This document shows, piece by piece, positions 17,570-26,461 of a DNA stretch of 54,013 nt. A model generated the notes under the pieces. That model was not told the origin of the DNA and did no database searches. It saw nothing but the letters and a program-made list of their open reading frames with translations. Every line of letters starts with the position of its first letter. Within the stretch, counting starts at the first letter, position 1. Position numbers and translations under genes: made by a program. Source of the DNA: Streptomyces sp. E2N166 (GTDB taxonomy: Bacteria > Actinomycetota > Actinomycetes > Streptomycetales > Streptomycetaceae); assembly GCF_003671715.1 (NCBI RefSeq), contig NZ_RAIF01000025.1, forward strand, positions 240,815 to 294,827, in the 5' to 3' direction.

Positions 17570-17606
17570 GGCGGGGCCGTAGGGGCGGCGTCCCTACGAC
17601 CCCGCC
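17570..17606. terminator. Bidirectional terminator between the S9 peptidase and TrkA genes
   Basis: An inverted repeat of 15 bases per arm (17570-17584 with 17592-17606) with one C-A mismatch and loop GCGGCGT. It lies between convergent genes and includes the last bases of the TrkA gene. Confidence 0.7.
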
Positions 17607-19576
17607 CCTTGCCGCGCCCGCCGCCCCAGCAGCTCGGCCAGTCCCCGCCGCGTCGCCGCCAGCACCACCCGGTCCTCGCTCCGCAGGACATAGGTGTCGG
17701 GCACCTCCCACACCAGCCTGGACTCCCGAGCCGCCTCACCGGCGGCACCGGCGTCGGCGGACCGCTCCCCGTCGGGGGCCTCCCCGTCGGCGACCTCCAG
17801 GGCCAGCACCCGCCACGCCCCCGCCCGGAACGCCTCGCCGACCGTCTTCCCCTCCAGCTGCGGATGCCCGGCCACCCTCACCGCCGCGAACAGCAGCACC
17901 CGCCGCTCGACGGGGATCGCCCCCAGGATCTGGCGGCCCATCATCGCCCCGGCGAACGCGGGCGCGGACAGGTGGGTCACGCTGCGGCTCCGGGTGAGCG
18001 CGCCCGGGTGCGCGGCGCGCAGGGTGCGGTACACGGCGGTCGCGAAGTCGTCGTCGTACAGGCGCAGCACCACCCGCAGGCGGGACCGTACGGAGCGGGC
18101 GTAGAGCACGGCCTCCAGGTTGGTCGTGTCCACGCTGGTCAGGGCGAGCAGCGAGTGCGCGCGGTGGATCTTGGCGGCCTCCAGGACGCCCTCCTGGGTG
18201 ACGTCCCCGAGCACCACCGGCACCCGCAACCGCCGTGCGGTCGCCATGCCGCGAGCCTCGGGGTCGGCCTCCACGCACACCACGGGGATGTCCATCTCCC
18301 GCAGCCGGGTCAGCACTCGGGTGCCGATCTTGCCGAGACCGAGCAGGACGACGTGCCCGCCGAGCCCGCGCGGGGGCTTGCGTACCGCGGAGGCGTTGCG
18401 GAAGGTCCCGAGGGCTTCGAGCACGGCGGCCAGCAGCACCGGCAGCAGCAGCAGACCGACGAAGCCGGACAGCAGTTGCAGCACCTGCCGTCCCGCATCG
18501 GCTTTGTGCGCGGGCTCGTTGATGGCGAACAGGTCGAGCAGCGTCACGTACGTGGCGTGCAGCGGATGGTCCCCGGTGACCACCATCAGGGCCACGGCGA
18601 GCGCGACCACGCAGGCCCCCAGTCCCGTCAGCGACCAGCGCAGCCGCCGCGAGAACAGCTCGCCGAACGGGGGCACACCGGCGCGCCCGGCGGGCAGTGG
18701 CGGACCGGCGTAGGACACCTGCTCCAGGGCGACGGTGCCGCGCCCGGTGGCCGCCTCCACCGCCGTCGCGTCGGGCAGCAGTTGCGGCCCCTGGTCCCCG
18801 CTTCCCTCCGAACCGTCGGCGCCGGCCGGGTCGTTGCTCGTCGCGGAGAGCAGCGCGAGGGTGCACAACCCCGGGTCGGCCACCTCGCCGGGGCGCGGTG
18901 GCTGCCGCTCCACCGCGCGCAGCAGCAGCCCGTCCGTCTCGACGACCTTGCTGGTGCCGACGAGGGCGGTCGCGGCCAGCGCGGGCGCGGCGGTGTCGGC
19001 GTCGGACAGTACGGTCGTCGAGGTACCGGCACCGTCGAGGCCCGTGTCCCGTGGGTCGCCGGTCGCCAACGCGGCGCTCTGGTCGAGGAGTTCCTCGATG
19101 TGCCGGCCGAGTCGGCGGTTGTAGAGGCGCAGGACCAGGCGCAGCCGGGGGTTGAGGCGGCGGGCGGTCAGGGCGGCGCGGATGTTGGTCTCGTCGTCGT
19201 CGTACACGAGGGCCAGCGCGGCCGCCCGGTCCACGCCCGCCTCCGCCAGCACCTCCTCGGTCGGCTCGGCGGCCTCCAGTTCGCGGCCGGCGCCCTCCGG
19301 TTCGCCGCCCACCGAGTCGCCGTTGGCCGAGCGGTTGACGGCCGCGTTGACCATGCCCAGCAACGCGGCCGAGGCCGCGCGGGCCCGCCCGACGACCGGC
19401 TGACGCACCCGGCGCCCGGAGGGCGGGACGACGAGCGTGACCTGCTCGCGGTAGACACCGCGCAGCTCGGCGGCCAGCCGGTGGGCCAGCCCGTCGTCGC
19501 CGCACACCACCATGTGCGCGTACCTGTCACCGCCCGGCGGAATCTGGTTCGGAACGCTCCCCGTCTGAGTCCCCAT
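17594..19576 (-). CDS. Potassium channel-type protein with two TrkA-N (RCK) domains
   Basis: A 660-residue protein. An N-terminal NAD-binding TrkA-N domain (HMVVCGDDGLAHRLAAELRG) is followed by two TM segments (WSLTGLGACVVALAVALMVV and LLSGFVGLLLLPVLLAAVLE) with a pore-like loop (HATYVTLLDLFAINEP). A second TrkA-N domain follows (GHVVLLGLGKIGTRVLTRLR, with acidic end VVCVEADPEA), then a TrkA-C-like tail (GKTVGEAFRAGAWRVLALEV). The order suggests a ligand-gated cation channel or transporter subunit. The pore lacks the classical TVGYG filter, so the ion is uncertain. I chose ATG 19576; an upstream extension to 19669 is less likely. Confidence 0.85.
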   Translation of the reverse strand: MGTQTGSVPNQIPPGGDRYAHMVVCGDDGLAHRLAAELRGVYREQVTLVVPPSGRRVRQPVVGRARAASAALLGMVNAAVNRSANGDSVGGEPEGAGRELEAAEPTEEVLAEAGVDRAAALALVYDDDETNIRAALTARRLNPRLRLVLRLYNRRLGRHIEELLDQSAALATGDPRDTGLDGAGTSTTVLSDADTAAPALAATALVGTSKVVETDGLLLRAVERQPPRPGEVADPGLCTLALLSATSNDPAGADGSEGSGDQGPQLLPDATAVEAATGRGTVALEQVSYAGPPLPAGRAGVPPFGELFSRRLRWSLTGLGACVVALAVALMVVTGDHPLHATYVTLLDLFAINEPAHKADAGRQVLQLLSGFVGLLLLPVLLAAVLEALGTFRNASAVRKPPRGLGGHVVLLGLGKIGTRVLTRLREMDIPVVCVEADPEARGMATARRLRVPVVLGDVTQEGVLEAAKIHRAHSLLALTSVDTTNLEAVLYARSVRSRLRVVLRLYDDDFATAVYRTLRAAHPGALTRSRSVTHLSAPAFAGAMMGRQILGAIPVERRVLLFAAVRVAGHPQLEGKTVGEAFRAGAWRVLALEVADGEAPDGERSADAGAAGEAARESRLVWEVPDTYVLRSEDRVVLAATRRGLAELLGRRARQGAGS

Positions 19577-19747
19577 TTGAGAGAGGACAGTACCGGCCGC
19601 GGGTGCGGTTCCAAGGGCGCCCGAAGAGACGAGGACGGCATTAAAGGCGCGTAAAGATTGCCGGAACACGGCAGTGACCCGGTTCTCCTTCGCGTGTGAA
19701 CATTCGTTTCACCGAAGCTCAGCGACGGGCGAGAGGGGGACGGCACG

Positions 19748-20257
19748 ATGGCCTGGTTTCTCGGGCTGGGTATCACGGGGGTCGTGCTGCTCGCCCTGTC
19801 GCTGGTCTTCGACGGACTGCTGGAAGGCGCCTTCGGGGGAGCGCTGGACGGCGTCCTGGAGGGGTGGCTGTCGCTGCCGGTCGTCGCCGGGTTCACGGCG
19901 ATGACCGGCTTCGGTGGCGCCATCGCCCTCGGCGCCGGCTTGACCGGCCCCGCGGGCGCCGCCGGGGCCGGCGCGGTCGCCGGTATGGGGGCCGGCTGGC
20001 TGACGTACCGCTTCAGCCGCGCGCTGATGCGGGATCAGGCCGACGCCACACCGAGCACGGACGACCTCCTGGGCACGTCCGGCAAGGTCGTCACCGCCAT
20101 TCCCGCGGACGGCTTCGGCGAGGTGCTGCTCCGGCTCGCGGGGCAGCCGCTGAAGTGCGCGGCGCGCAGCGCGGAGCCGGTGGCGCGGGGCGCCGAGGTC
20201 TGGGTCGAGGCGGTGCCGACGGGGACGTCGGTCGTGGTGCGCCCGGTCGAGCGCTGA
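19748..20257 (+). CDS. NfeD-like membrane protein, partner of flotillin
   Basis: A 169-residue protein with two or three hydrophobic segments (WFLGLGITGVVLLALSLVFD; then a long Gly/Ala-rich stretch around residues 60-85) and a C-terminal OB-like soluble domain (LLGTSGKVVTAIPADGFGEV, ending VPTGTSVVVRPVE). This is the NfeD layout. NfeD proteins pair with SPFH/flotillin proteins, and a flotillin gene starts 55 bases downstream. Confidence 0.85.
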   Translation: MAWFLGLGITGVVLLALSLVFDGLLEGAFGGALDGVLEGWLSLPVVAGFTAMTGFGGAIALGAGLTGPAGAAGAGAVAGMGAGWLTYRFSRALMRDQADATPSTDDLLGTSGKVVTAIPADGFGEVLLRLAGQPLKCAARSAEPVARGAEVWVEAVPTGTSVVVRPVER

Positions 20258-20311
20258 GCCTCCTTCCCTTCACTTCTCTCTCTGTTCCTTTCCTGATTCG
20301 GGGGCGTTGCC

Positions 20312-21856
20312 ATGAGTCCTGTCGTTTTCGCGGTGCTGGGAGTCGTCGTACTCCTGGTGCTGCTCGCGCTGGTGGTGGTCAGCCGCTACAAGGTGGCCGG
20401 GCCGAGCGAGGCGTTCATCGTCACCGGGCGGCGCGGCAAGAGCTCCACCGATCCGGAGACGGGCCGTGTGTTCACCGACAACAGCGGCCAGAAGGTCGTG
20501 GTCGGCGGCGGCGTGTTCGTCGTGCCCTTCGTGCAGCAGCGGTTCACGCTCGACCTCTCCTCGCGGCACATCCCGGTCGCCGTGCGCGGCGCGGTGACGC
20601 TGCGGGGTGTGAAGGCCAACCTGGAAGGCGTCGCGATCGTCAAGGTCGGCGGCACCGAGGACGCGATCCGCGCCGCCGCGCAGCGGTTCCTGATGCAGCA
20701 GGACGGCATCGTCGGCTTCACCCAGGAGGTGCTGTCGGGCGCGCTGCGCGCCATCGTCGGCCGGATGTCCGTGGAGGACGTCATCCGGGACCGGGCCGCG
20801 TTCGCCGGGCAGGTCGCCGAGGAGGCGGAGGCGAGCCTGTCCGGGCAGGGCCTGGTGCTGGACGCCTTCCAGATCCAGGACATCACCACGGAGGGTTCCT
20901 ACCTGGAGGACCTCGGCCGGCCCGAGGCGGCCCGCGCCGCGCAGGAGGCCGACATCGCCGAGGCCGTGGCCCGGCGGGCCGCCGAGCAGGCGCGGCTGAA
21001 GGCCGAGGAGGAGATCGCGGTCGCGCAGCGGACCCTCTACCTGAAGCAGGCCGAGATCAAGGCCGAGACCGACCAGGCGTCGGCCCGCGCCAACGCCGCC
21101 GGGCCTCTCGCACAGGCCGCCCGGGAGCAGGACATCCTCGCCGAGCAGGAGAAGGTCGCCGAGCGGCAGGCCGCGCTGAAGGACCGCCAGCTCGACACCG
21201 AGGTCCGCAAGCCCGCCGACGCCCAGCGGTACGCGGCCGAGCAGGAGTCGGAGGCCCGCCGGGTGGCGCGGGTGAAGCAGGCGGAGGCCGAGCGGTCGGC
21301 CGAGATCGCCGCCGCCCAGGCCGAGGCCGAGCGGGCCCGGCTCACCGGTGAGGGCGAGAAGCAGCGGCGTGGCGCGCTGGCCGAGGCGCAGGCCGTCGAG
21401 GGCCTCAAGCAGGGTGAGGCCGAGCGCTCCCGGCGTGCGGCGATCGCCGAGGCCGTCCGGCTGGAGGGCGAGGCGGAGGCCGCCGCGATCGGCGCCAAGG
21501 GCTCGGCCGAGGCCGAGGCGATGCGGCAGAAGGCCGACGCGTTCGGGCAGTACGGCGACGCCGCCGTGCTCCAGATGCTGGTCGAGGTGCTGCCGCAGGT
21601 GGTGGCCAAGGCGGCCGAGCCGCTCGCGGCCGTGGACAAGATGACGGTCATCTCGACGGACGGCGCGAGCCGGCTGTCGCGCACCGTCGCCGACAACGTG
21701 GCGCAGGGCATGGAACTGCTGGGCTCCACCACCGGCGTGGATCTGCCCGCGCTGCTGAAGAACATCACCGGGCAGGACGCGAAGACGGCGGACCGGCCGG
21801 AGCAGCAGGAGGAGTCCGACCCGCAGCGCAACGGCAAGGTGGAGATCACGGGCTGA
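20312..21856 (+). CDS. Flotillin / SPFH-domain protein
   Basis: A 514-residue protein: one N-terminal membrane anchor (VVFAVLGVVVLLVLLALVVV), then the SPFH/PHB domain (about residues 30-200, with VVGGGVFVVPFVQQRFTLDL and LEDLGRPEAARAAQEADIAE). A long coiled coil of Ala/Glu/Arg-rich heptads follows (about 200-400), then a C-terminal domain (AAVLQMLVEVLPQVVAKAAE). Flotillins organise membrane microdomains. It follows the NfeD-like gene and forms an operon with it. Confidence 0.95.
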   Translation: MSPVVFAVLGVVVLLVLLALVVVSRYKVAGPSEAFIVTGRRGKSSTDPETGRVFTDNSGQKVVVGGGVFVVPFVQQRFTLDLSSRHIPVAVRGAVTLRGVKANLEGVAIVKVGGTEDAIRAAAQRFLMQQDGIVGFTQEVLSGALRAIVGRMSVEDVIRDRAAFAGQVAEEAEASLSGQGLVLDAFQIQDITTEGSYLEDLGRPEAARAAQEADIAEAVARRAAEQARLKAEEEIAVAQRTLYLKQAEIKAETDQASARANAAGPLAQAAREQDILAEQEKVAERQAALKDRQLDTEVRKPADAQRYAAEQESEARRVARVKQAEAERSAEIAAAQAEAERARLTGEGEKQRRGALAEAQAVEGLKQGEAERSRRAAIAEAVRLEGEAEAAAIGAKGSAEAEAMRQKADAFGQYGDAAVLQMLVEVLPQVVAKAAEPLAAVDKMTVISTDGASRLSRTVADNVAQGMELLGSTTGVDLPALLKNITGQDAKTADRPEQQEESDPQRNGKVEITG

Positions 21857-21887
21857 CGACCGCCCCCACCGTCCGGGGCCGGCCCGC

Positions 21888-23039
21888 TCAGATCTCCTGG
21901 GCGGGCCAGCTCAGCAGCCGGGCCCCGATGACCGCGGTCTGCAGGGTGTAACGGTGCACCGGGTCGGCGGGGTTGGCGCCGGTCAGCTGGTGGATGCGCT
22001 CCAGCCGGTAGGTGAGGGCCCGCACACTGAGCGCGAGGCGCCGGGCGGCCTCGGCCGCGGTGCAGCCGGCGTCGAAGTACACCTCCAGGGTCCGCAGCAA
22101 CGGCTCGGCACCGCCGCGAGCCCCGCGCAGCGGACCCAGCACGCTCAGCACGAGGTCGGCCATGGCCTGCCGGTCGCGGGTGAGCACCGGGTAGACGAGC
22201 AGGTCGGCTGCGCGCAGCACGGGGTCGTCCAGCTCCAGCCGCTCGGCGAGTTCGAGGGTGCTCAGCGCCTCCTCGTAGCTGTGCACCACGCCGCCCGCGC
22301 CGGTCTGGGGACGCCCGATGGCCACCCGGCTGCCGTCCGTGGCCGCGTACGCCTGCTTGGCGAAGAAGGCGAGGACGTCGTCCTGGTCGCCGGGCGCGAT
22401 GCAGATCAACTGCCCGTTCTTGGTGGTGATCAGGATGCGCCGGTCGCCGAAGCGGGAGATGAGGGCCGTCTCCACGAGCCGGGTGACCGGTGCGGTGTCG
22501 TCGTACGTATCGGGCCCCTCGGCCACCGCGACGGCGTGGGCGTGGGAGAGGACCAGGCCGAATCGCTCGGCCCGTTCGGCGAGCCGGCCCAGGTCGCTGC
22601 GCCCGTAGAGCAGGTCGTCGATGAACTCCCGCCGCGCGGCCTCCTCCTGCCGTACGGCGAGACGCTGGGCGCGTTCGTATCCCTCGGCGAAGGCGTCGAC
22701 TGCCTGGGCGACGGCAGCGAGCACGGTGTCCGTGACGCCCGGGCCGGGGACCGACGAACCGCCGGGCCAGGCGGCGCGCGTGGCGTCCAGGTGCAGTCGT
22801 ACGAGACTGCGCAGACTGTGCCCCGCCTCCGCGGCCTGCTTACCCAAGCGCCGCCGGTCCTCCAGCTCGTGGCGGGTCAGCCTGCGCCCCGTACCGGCCG
22901 CCCCGGCCAGGATCTCGGCGTACCCGGTCAGATACGTCTCTGACTGATCCGTCCGCTGGTCCGTCCGCTGGTCCGTCCGGTGATCCGTCCGCTGGTCCGT
23001 CTGCTGGTCCGTCTGCCGGCCCGTCTGCTGGTCCGTCAC
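21888..23039 (-). CDS. PucR/CdaR-type transcriptional regulator with N-terminal TDQR repeats
   Basis: A 383-residue regulator. The C-terminus is the PucR-type helix-turn-helix (LLRTLEVYFDAGCTAAEAAR, LALSVRALTYRLERIHQLTG); the centre is the GGDEF-like domain (around RVAIGRPQTGAGGVVHSYEE). The first 32 residues are an unusual low-complexity run of TDQR/TDQQ units coded by a 12-bp repeat. GTG 23039 follows GGGGAGG by 7 bases, so the repeat is translated. Ligand and target genes are unknown. It is convergent with flotillin. Confidence 0.88.
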   Translation of the reverse strand: MTDQQTGRQTDQQTDQRTDHRTDQRTDQRTDQSETYLTGYAEILAGAAGTGRRLTRHELEDRRRLGKQAAEAGHSLRSLVRLHLDATRAAWPGGSSVPGPGVTDTVLAAVAQAVDAFAEGYERAQRLAVRQEEAARREFIDDLLYGRSDLGRLAERAERFGLVLSHAHAVAVAEGPDTYDDTAPVTRLVETALISRFGDRRILITTKNGQLICIAPGDQDDVLAFFAKQAYAATDGSRVAIGRPQTGAGGVVHSYEEALSTLELAERLELDDPVLRAADLLVYPVLTRDRQAMADLVLSVLGPLRGARGGAEPLLRTLEVYFDAGCTAAEAARRLALSVRALTYRLERIHQLTGANPADPVHRYTLQTAVIGARLLSWPAQEI

Positions 23040-23040
23040 C
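22945..23040. repeat. Eight-unit 12-bp tandem repeat inside the PucR gene
   Basis: Eight units of 12 bases (core TGGTCCGTCCGC on the + strand, with one- to three-base variants) run from 22945 to 23040. On the - strand they code TDQR-type tetrapeptides at the protein N-terminus. Unit length is a multiple of three, so changes in copy number would keep the frame. Confidence 0.9.
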
Positions 23041-23450
23041 CCGCGCCTCCCCTGCCGTTCACGCCCGGTGCGCGGTGTCCGGCAACGTGAGGGTAGTCAA
23101 GGCTGCCGGAAACCGGCAATGCGGGTCATGGGGTGCCCCGCCGGGGCCTGGGGGCGCACCGAGTCGGTGAGGCGCCCAGCGTCTCGCGCGAGGACAGTGC
23201 GTCGATGTCGATGCAGGTCGGTGACGCCCTCGCCGAGCGCCTCGGCGGTGCCGGCGACGTCGCCGCCGAGGGCTCCGGGGAGGGTGCGTGACCGCCGATC
23301 GGGACGCCCTGACGGCGCTGGACCTCGGCGAAGGTGAAGCCCACGGCTCCGGAGCGGATCAGCGCTTCGCCCGGTCCCGGTTGTGGATTCCCCGCCTCTT
23401 TCTATAGGCAGCACCGAGCCCCCGGGAACGCCGGAGAAGCATGCCGGGTG
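23040..23450. other. Intergenic region with no supported gene
   Basis: These 411 bases have open frames on the - strand (for example 23126-23344, beginning MGFTFAEVQRRQGVPIGG) but their later part is Pro/Ala/Ser-rich and unlike a folded protein. There may be a decayed gene here. I see no RNA gene or clear terminator. Confidence 0.5.
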
Positions 23451-23753
23451 TCACGGCCGCTGGTAGGGCTGCTGCTGCGGCTGCCCGTGCGCCTGGCCGC
23501 CGGAGCCGCCCCGGCCGCTCACGGCCTGCGTCTGGAGCTGCTCCGCCTGCTCCTTCGACACCTGCTGCTCGGCACCGCAGAAGGTGCACTGCGTCAGGTA
23601 CTTCGTGGAGAACGGGAACAGCGGCACGAAGAACAGCGTGAACTTCGTGACGCGCTTCCTGAGTGTGTGCGCGGAGGGGTTGCCGCACTGGCCGCACACC
23701 AATGTCAGTATCGCGAGCTGGTAGAGGTATCCCTTGGTGCCGAAGATGATCAC
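23451..23753 (-). CDS. Small zinc-ribbon membrane-associated protein
   Basis: A 100-residue protein: IIFGTKGYLYQLAILTLVCG, Cys pair CGQCG, hydrophobic FTLFFVPLFPFSTKY, second Cys pair CTFCG, then a Gln/Gly-rich tail. The CxxC pairs form a zinc ribbon typical of short actinobacterial proteins of unknown role. GTG 23753 follows GGAAGG by about 9 bases; a longer frame to 23921 exists but looks non-coding. Confidence 0.85.
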   Translation of the reverse strand: MIIFGTKGYLYQLAILTLVCGQCGNPSAHTLRKRVTKFTLFFVPLFPFSTKYLTQCTFCGAEQQVSKEQAEQLQTQAVSGRGGSGGQAHGQPQQQPYQRP

Positions 23754-23863
23754 GGGGCGGTCCTTCCGGGTCGGTGCCCGCGGGCGCGCAGGGCACGCAG
23801 ATCTTCTCCCAGATTGCGCCCGGACGGACCCCGGATGCCAACCGCGGCCGACGGCGGCCGGCG

Positions 23864-24088
23864 TCACCCGCCCGCGTCCGCGCCCCCCGCTTCCCAGCGC
23901 AGCAGGTCTCCCGGCTGGCACTCGAGTACGTCGCAGAGCGCGGCGAGTGTCGTGAAGCGCACCGCCTTGGCGCGGCCGTTCTTGAGCACGGCCAGGTTGG
24001 CGGGGGTGATCCCGACGCGCTCCGCCAGATCGCCCACGGACATCTTGCGCTTCGCCAGCATCACGTCGATGTCGACGACGATCGGCAT
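23864..24088 (-). CDS. Small XRE/YozG-type helix-turn-helix regulator
   Basis: A 74-residue protein that is almost entirely a helix-turn-helix (MLAKRKMSVGDLAERVGITP, NLAVLKNGRAKAVRFTTLAA, then LCDVLECQPGDLLRWE). Such proteins are typically encoded right after DUF2975 membrane proteins, as here, where the ATG overlaps the DUF2975 stop. The pair is thought to form a membrane-linked regulator unit. Confidence 0.9.
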   Translation of the reverse strand: MPIVVDIDVMLAKRKMSVGDLAERVGITPANLAVLKNGRAKAVRFTTLAALCDVLECQPGDLLRWEAGGADAGG

Positions 24089-24585
24089 CAGATCACCTCT
24101 GCCAGCTCGTCCCGCATCCGCGCCGCCTCGATGTCGCGCGCGACGGCCTGGGCGAGCAGCATCCGCAGGACGAGCACGACCAGCGCCACGCCCAGGACCG
24201 CGACGACGACCCCGCCCAGGATGAGGACGATGCCGGGCGCGACGGCCTCGCCCGGGGCCAGGACGACCCCGAGCGTGAAGACCAGGAGCGCGGCCGCGAC
24301 GAAGGCGCCGATCACGACATGGACGTACCGGAAGGCGTCGAGGGAGAACACGGTGCCCCGCCGCACCATCGTCACCAGCCGCCAGACACAGACCAGCACG
24401 ACCTCGGCTGCCGCGGCGCCCAGGACGACGATCAGGAAGACCGGCGTGCGTACGGACGCCAGGGCGGCGTCGGGATCACCCGGGCCGGCCACCAGCAACC
24501 AGACCAGCACGCCCTGGATGAACACCGAACCCGCGAGCAGCATGACGAGCACGCCTCGCAACGCGAGCACTGTCAGCTGTCCCAT
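24088..24585 (-). CDS. DUF2975 membrane protein
   Basis: A 165-residue protein with four hydrophobic segments (LALRGVLVMLLAGSVFIQGV; VFLIVVLGAAAAEVVLVCVW; VVIGAFVAAALLVFTLGVVL; VLILGGVVVAVLGVALVVLV), in the layout of DUF2975. ATG 24585 has AAGGAGG close upstream; an extension to 24618 has none. It is coupled to the XRE regulator by overlap at 24088 and is divergent from the amidinotransferase. Confidence 0.88.
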   Translation of the reverse strand: MGQLTVLALRGVLVMLLAGSVFIQGVLVWLLVAGPGDPDAALASVRTPVFLIVVLGAAAAEVVLVCVWRLVTMVRRGTVFSLDAFRYVHVVIGAFVAAALLVFTLGVVLAPGEAVAPGIVLILGGVVVAVLGVALVVLVLRMLLAQAVARDIEAARMRDELAEVI

Positions 24586-24737
24586 CGCCCCTCCTTCTAA
24601 CGACTTCAATCGACCCACGATGGGAATCTATCGAAAAACGATAGATCGAGCAAGGTCCGGGATGAGAGGGCGGTGTCATCCGTCCGGTTCGGGGCACCCC
24701 GTAGACACGGAGAGCCAGCGATCGGGAGCGGTCAGTC

Positions 24738-25862
24738 ATGGCGGTGGCGCAGGAACCCGGCATCGCGGAGGCGGCGGAACCCGCCGTCTCGCCGGTCAGT
24801 TCCCACAACGAGTGGGACCCGCTGGAGGAGGTCGTCGTCGGCCGGCTGGAGGGCGCGACGATTCCCTCCGACCACCCGGTCGTGACCTGCAACGTCCCAC
24901 CGTGGGCGGCCCGGTTCCAGGGGCTGGCCGCAGGCTTCAGGTATCCGCGCGTCCTGGTCGAGCGGGCGCAGCGGGAGCTCGACGGGTTCGTCGCCCTCCT
25001 GCGGTCGCTCGGCGTCACGGTCACGCGTCCGGACGCGGTCGACCACCGGCAGCGCTTCAGCACCCCCGACTGGTCGTCACGCGGTTTCTGCAACACCTGC
25101 CCGCGCGACTGCCTGCTCGTGATCGGCGACGAGATCATCGAGACCCCGATGGCCTGGCCGTGCCGCTACTTCGAGACGCATTCCTACCGCCCGATCCTCA
25201 AGGACTACTTCCGGCGCGGCGCGCGCTGGACGGCCGCGCCGAAGCCCCAGCTCACCGACGAGCTGTTCGAGCCGGACTTCCGCGTCCCCGCGGCGGGCGA
25301 GCCGATGCGCCACATCCTCACCGAGTTCGAGCCGGTCTTCGACGCGGCGGACTTCGTGCGCGCGGGACGCGACCTCTTCGTCACCCGCAGCAACGTCACC
25401 AACCGCATGGGCATCGAATGGCTGCGCCGCCACCTCGGCCCCGGCTACCGCGTCCACGAGATCGAGAGCCGCTGCCGCACGCCCATGCACATCGACACGA
25501 CGTTCGTCCCCCTCGCGCCCGGCAGGGCGCTGGTCAACCCGGAGTACGTCGACGTCGACCGCCTCCCGGACGTGCTGCGCTCCTGGGACATCCTGACCGC
25601 GCCCGAGCCCGACCCGATCGACGACCGCATGCTCAAGATCACCTCGATGTGCGGCAAGTGGCTCAGCATGAACGTCCTCGTCCTCGACGACAAGCGGGTC
25701 ATCGCGGAACGGCACCACACCGGCATGCTGCGCGCGCTGGAGAGCTGGGGCTTCGAGCCGATCCCGTGCGAGCTGCTGCACTACGCGCCGTTCGGCGGCT
25801 CGTTCCACTGCGCGACCCTCGACGTACGGCGCCGCGGCACGCTCGAGTCGTACACCGACTGA
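24738..25862 (+). CDS. Glycine amidinotransferase-like enzyme
   Basis: A 374-residue amidinotransferase of usual length. It shows SSHNEWDPLEEVVVGRLEGA, the MHIDTTFVPLAPGR block with the catalytic His, and the nucleophile Cys358 in GGSFHCATLDVRRRG. Such enzymes move the amidino group from arginine to an amine, as in glycine to guanidinoacetate (creatine pathway) or amines in natural-product pathways (CyrA type). The acceptor cannot be read from the sequence. It stands alone, 4.7 kb left of the biosynthetic cluster; a link to the cluster is possible but not shown. Confidence 0.9.
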   Translation: MAVAQEPGIAEAAEPAVSPVSSHNEWDPLEEVVVGRLEGATIPSDHPVVTCNVPPWAARFQGLAAGFRYPRVLVERAQRELDGFVALLRSLGVTVTRPDAVDHRQRFSTPDWSSRGFCNTCPRDCLLVIGDEIIETPMAWPCRYFETHSYRPILKDYFRRGARWTAAPKPQLTDELFEPDFRVPAAGEPMRHILTEFEPVFDAADFVRAGRDLFVTRSNVTNRMGIEWLRRHLGPGYRVHEIESRCRTPMHIDTTFVPLAPGRALVNPEYVDVDRLPDVLRSWDILTAPEPDPIDDRMLKITSMCGKWLSMNVLVLDDKRVIAERHHTGMLRALESWGFEPIPCELLHYAPFGGSFHCATLDVRRRGTLESYTD

Positions 25863-26125
25863 CGGTCGTCGGCCAACGGGCACCTACACGTCTTGTGCGG
25901 TCGCTTTTGGGTTCCGTACCGGATGGTGCCGACGGCCCGAGGAAAGCGAAGCTGTAGCCGAACCGGCCTTTCCCGGACACAGTCCGGGGGGGGTCGGCCA
26001 CGTATGCGCGGCTGCGCCACTTCGTCCTGGTGTGATCGTGACGTTCCCACCTCGCAAGGAGAGCAGATGGCCCGCCCGACCGACCGCGTCGCCTGCCCAG
26101 GGCCCCGCGCCGGGAGGAGTAGACC

Positions 26126-26425
26126 ATGCCCGGATCCGACGACCGGCGGCTCGGTGAGATCGAGTCCCGCCTGCGCCGCGACGACCCTCGTTTCTCCCAC
26201 GCCCTCGACACCGGCCGTCCACGCCGGCCACGTGAGTACCGCCACCTCCGGGCCTGGCTGCTGCTCGCCGCCGCCCTGGCGGTGCTGGGAGCCGGGGCCG
26301 TCCTGGCCCACGGGCTGCTCATCGCCTCCGGCCTGGTCCTCGCGGGCATGGCCGGGGAACTCTTCGACCCGCATCGGCACAGGCGCGCGAACCGCTACCC
26401 GCCGCCCCGCTTCTGGACCCGCTGA
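26126..26425 (+). CDS. DUF3040 domain membrane protein
   Basis: A 99-residue protein: charged N-terminus (RRLGEIESRLRRDDPRFSHA, the DUF3040 signature), then two hydrophobic segments (AWLLLAAALAVLGAGAVLA; LLIASGLVLAGMAGELF) and a basic tail. ATG 26126 follows GGGAGGAG. It ends 36 bases before the antiporter gene on the same strand and may be co-transcribed with it. Confidence 0.88.
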   Translation: MPGSDDRRLGEIESRLRRDDPRFSHALDTGRPRRPREYRHLRAWLLLAAALAVLGAGAVLAHGLLIASGLVLAGMAGELFDPHRHRRANRYPPPRFWTR

Positions 26426-26461
26426 CCGCGGGCCGGCCCCGTACGGCTCGGGGCGGGCCCG

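Noticed and set aside
23126..23344. Decayed gene on the - strand
   Set aside because: Only the first 20 residues look protein-like; there is no alignable domain and no stop pattern that would prove a pseudogene.
26067..26125. Small gene starting ATG 26067 before DUF3040
   Set aside because: It has a good AAGGAG site but its frame runs through the DUF3040 gene as Arg/Pro-rich shadow sequence. A short leader peptide is possible but not supported.
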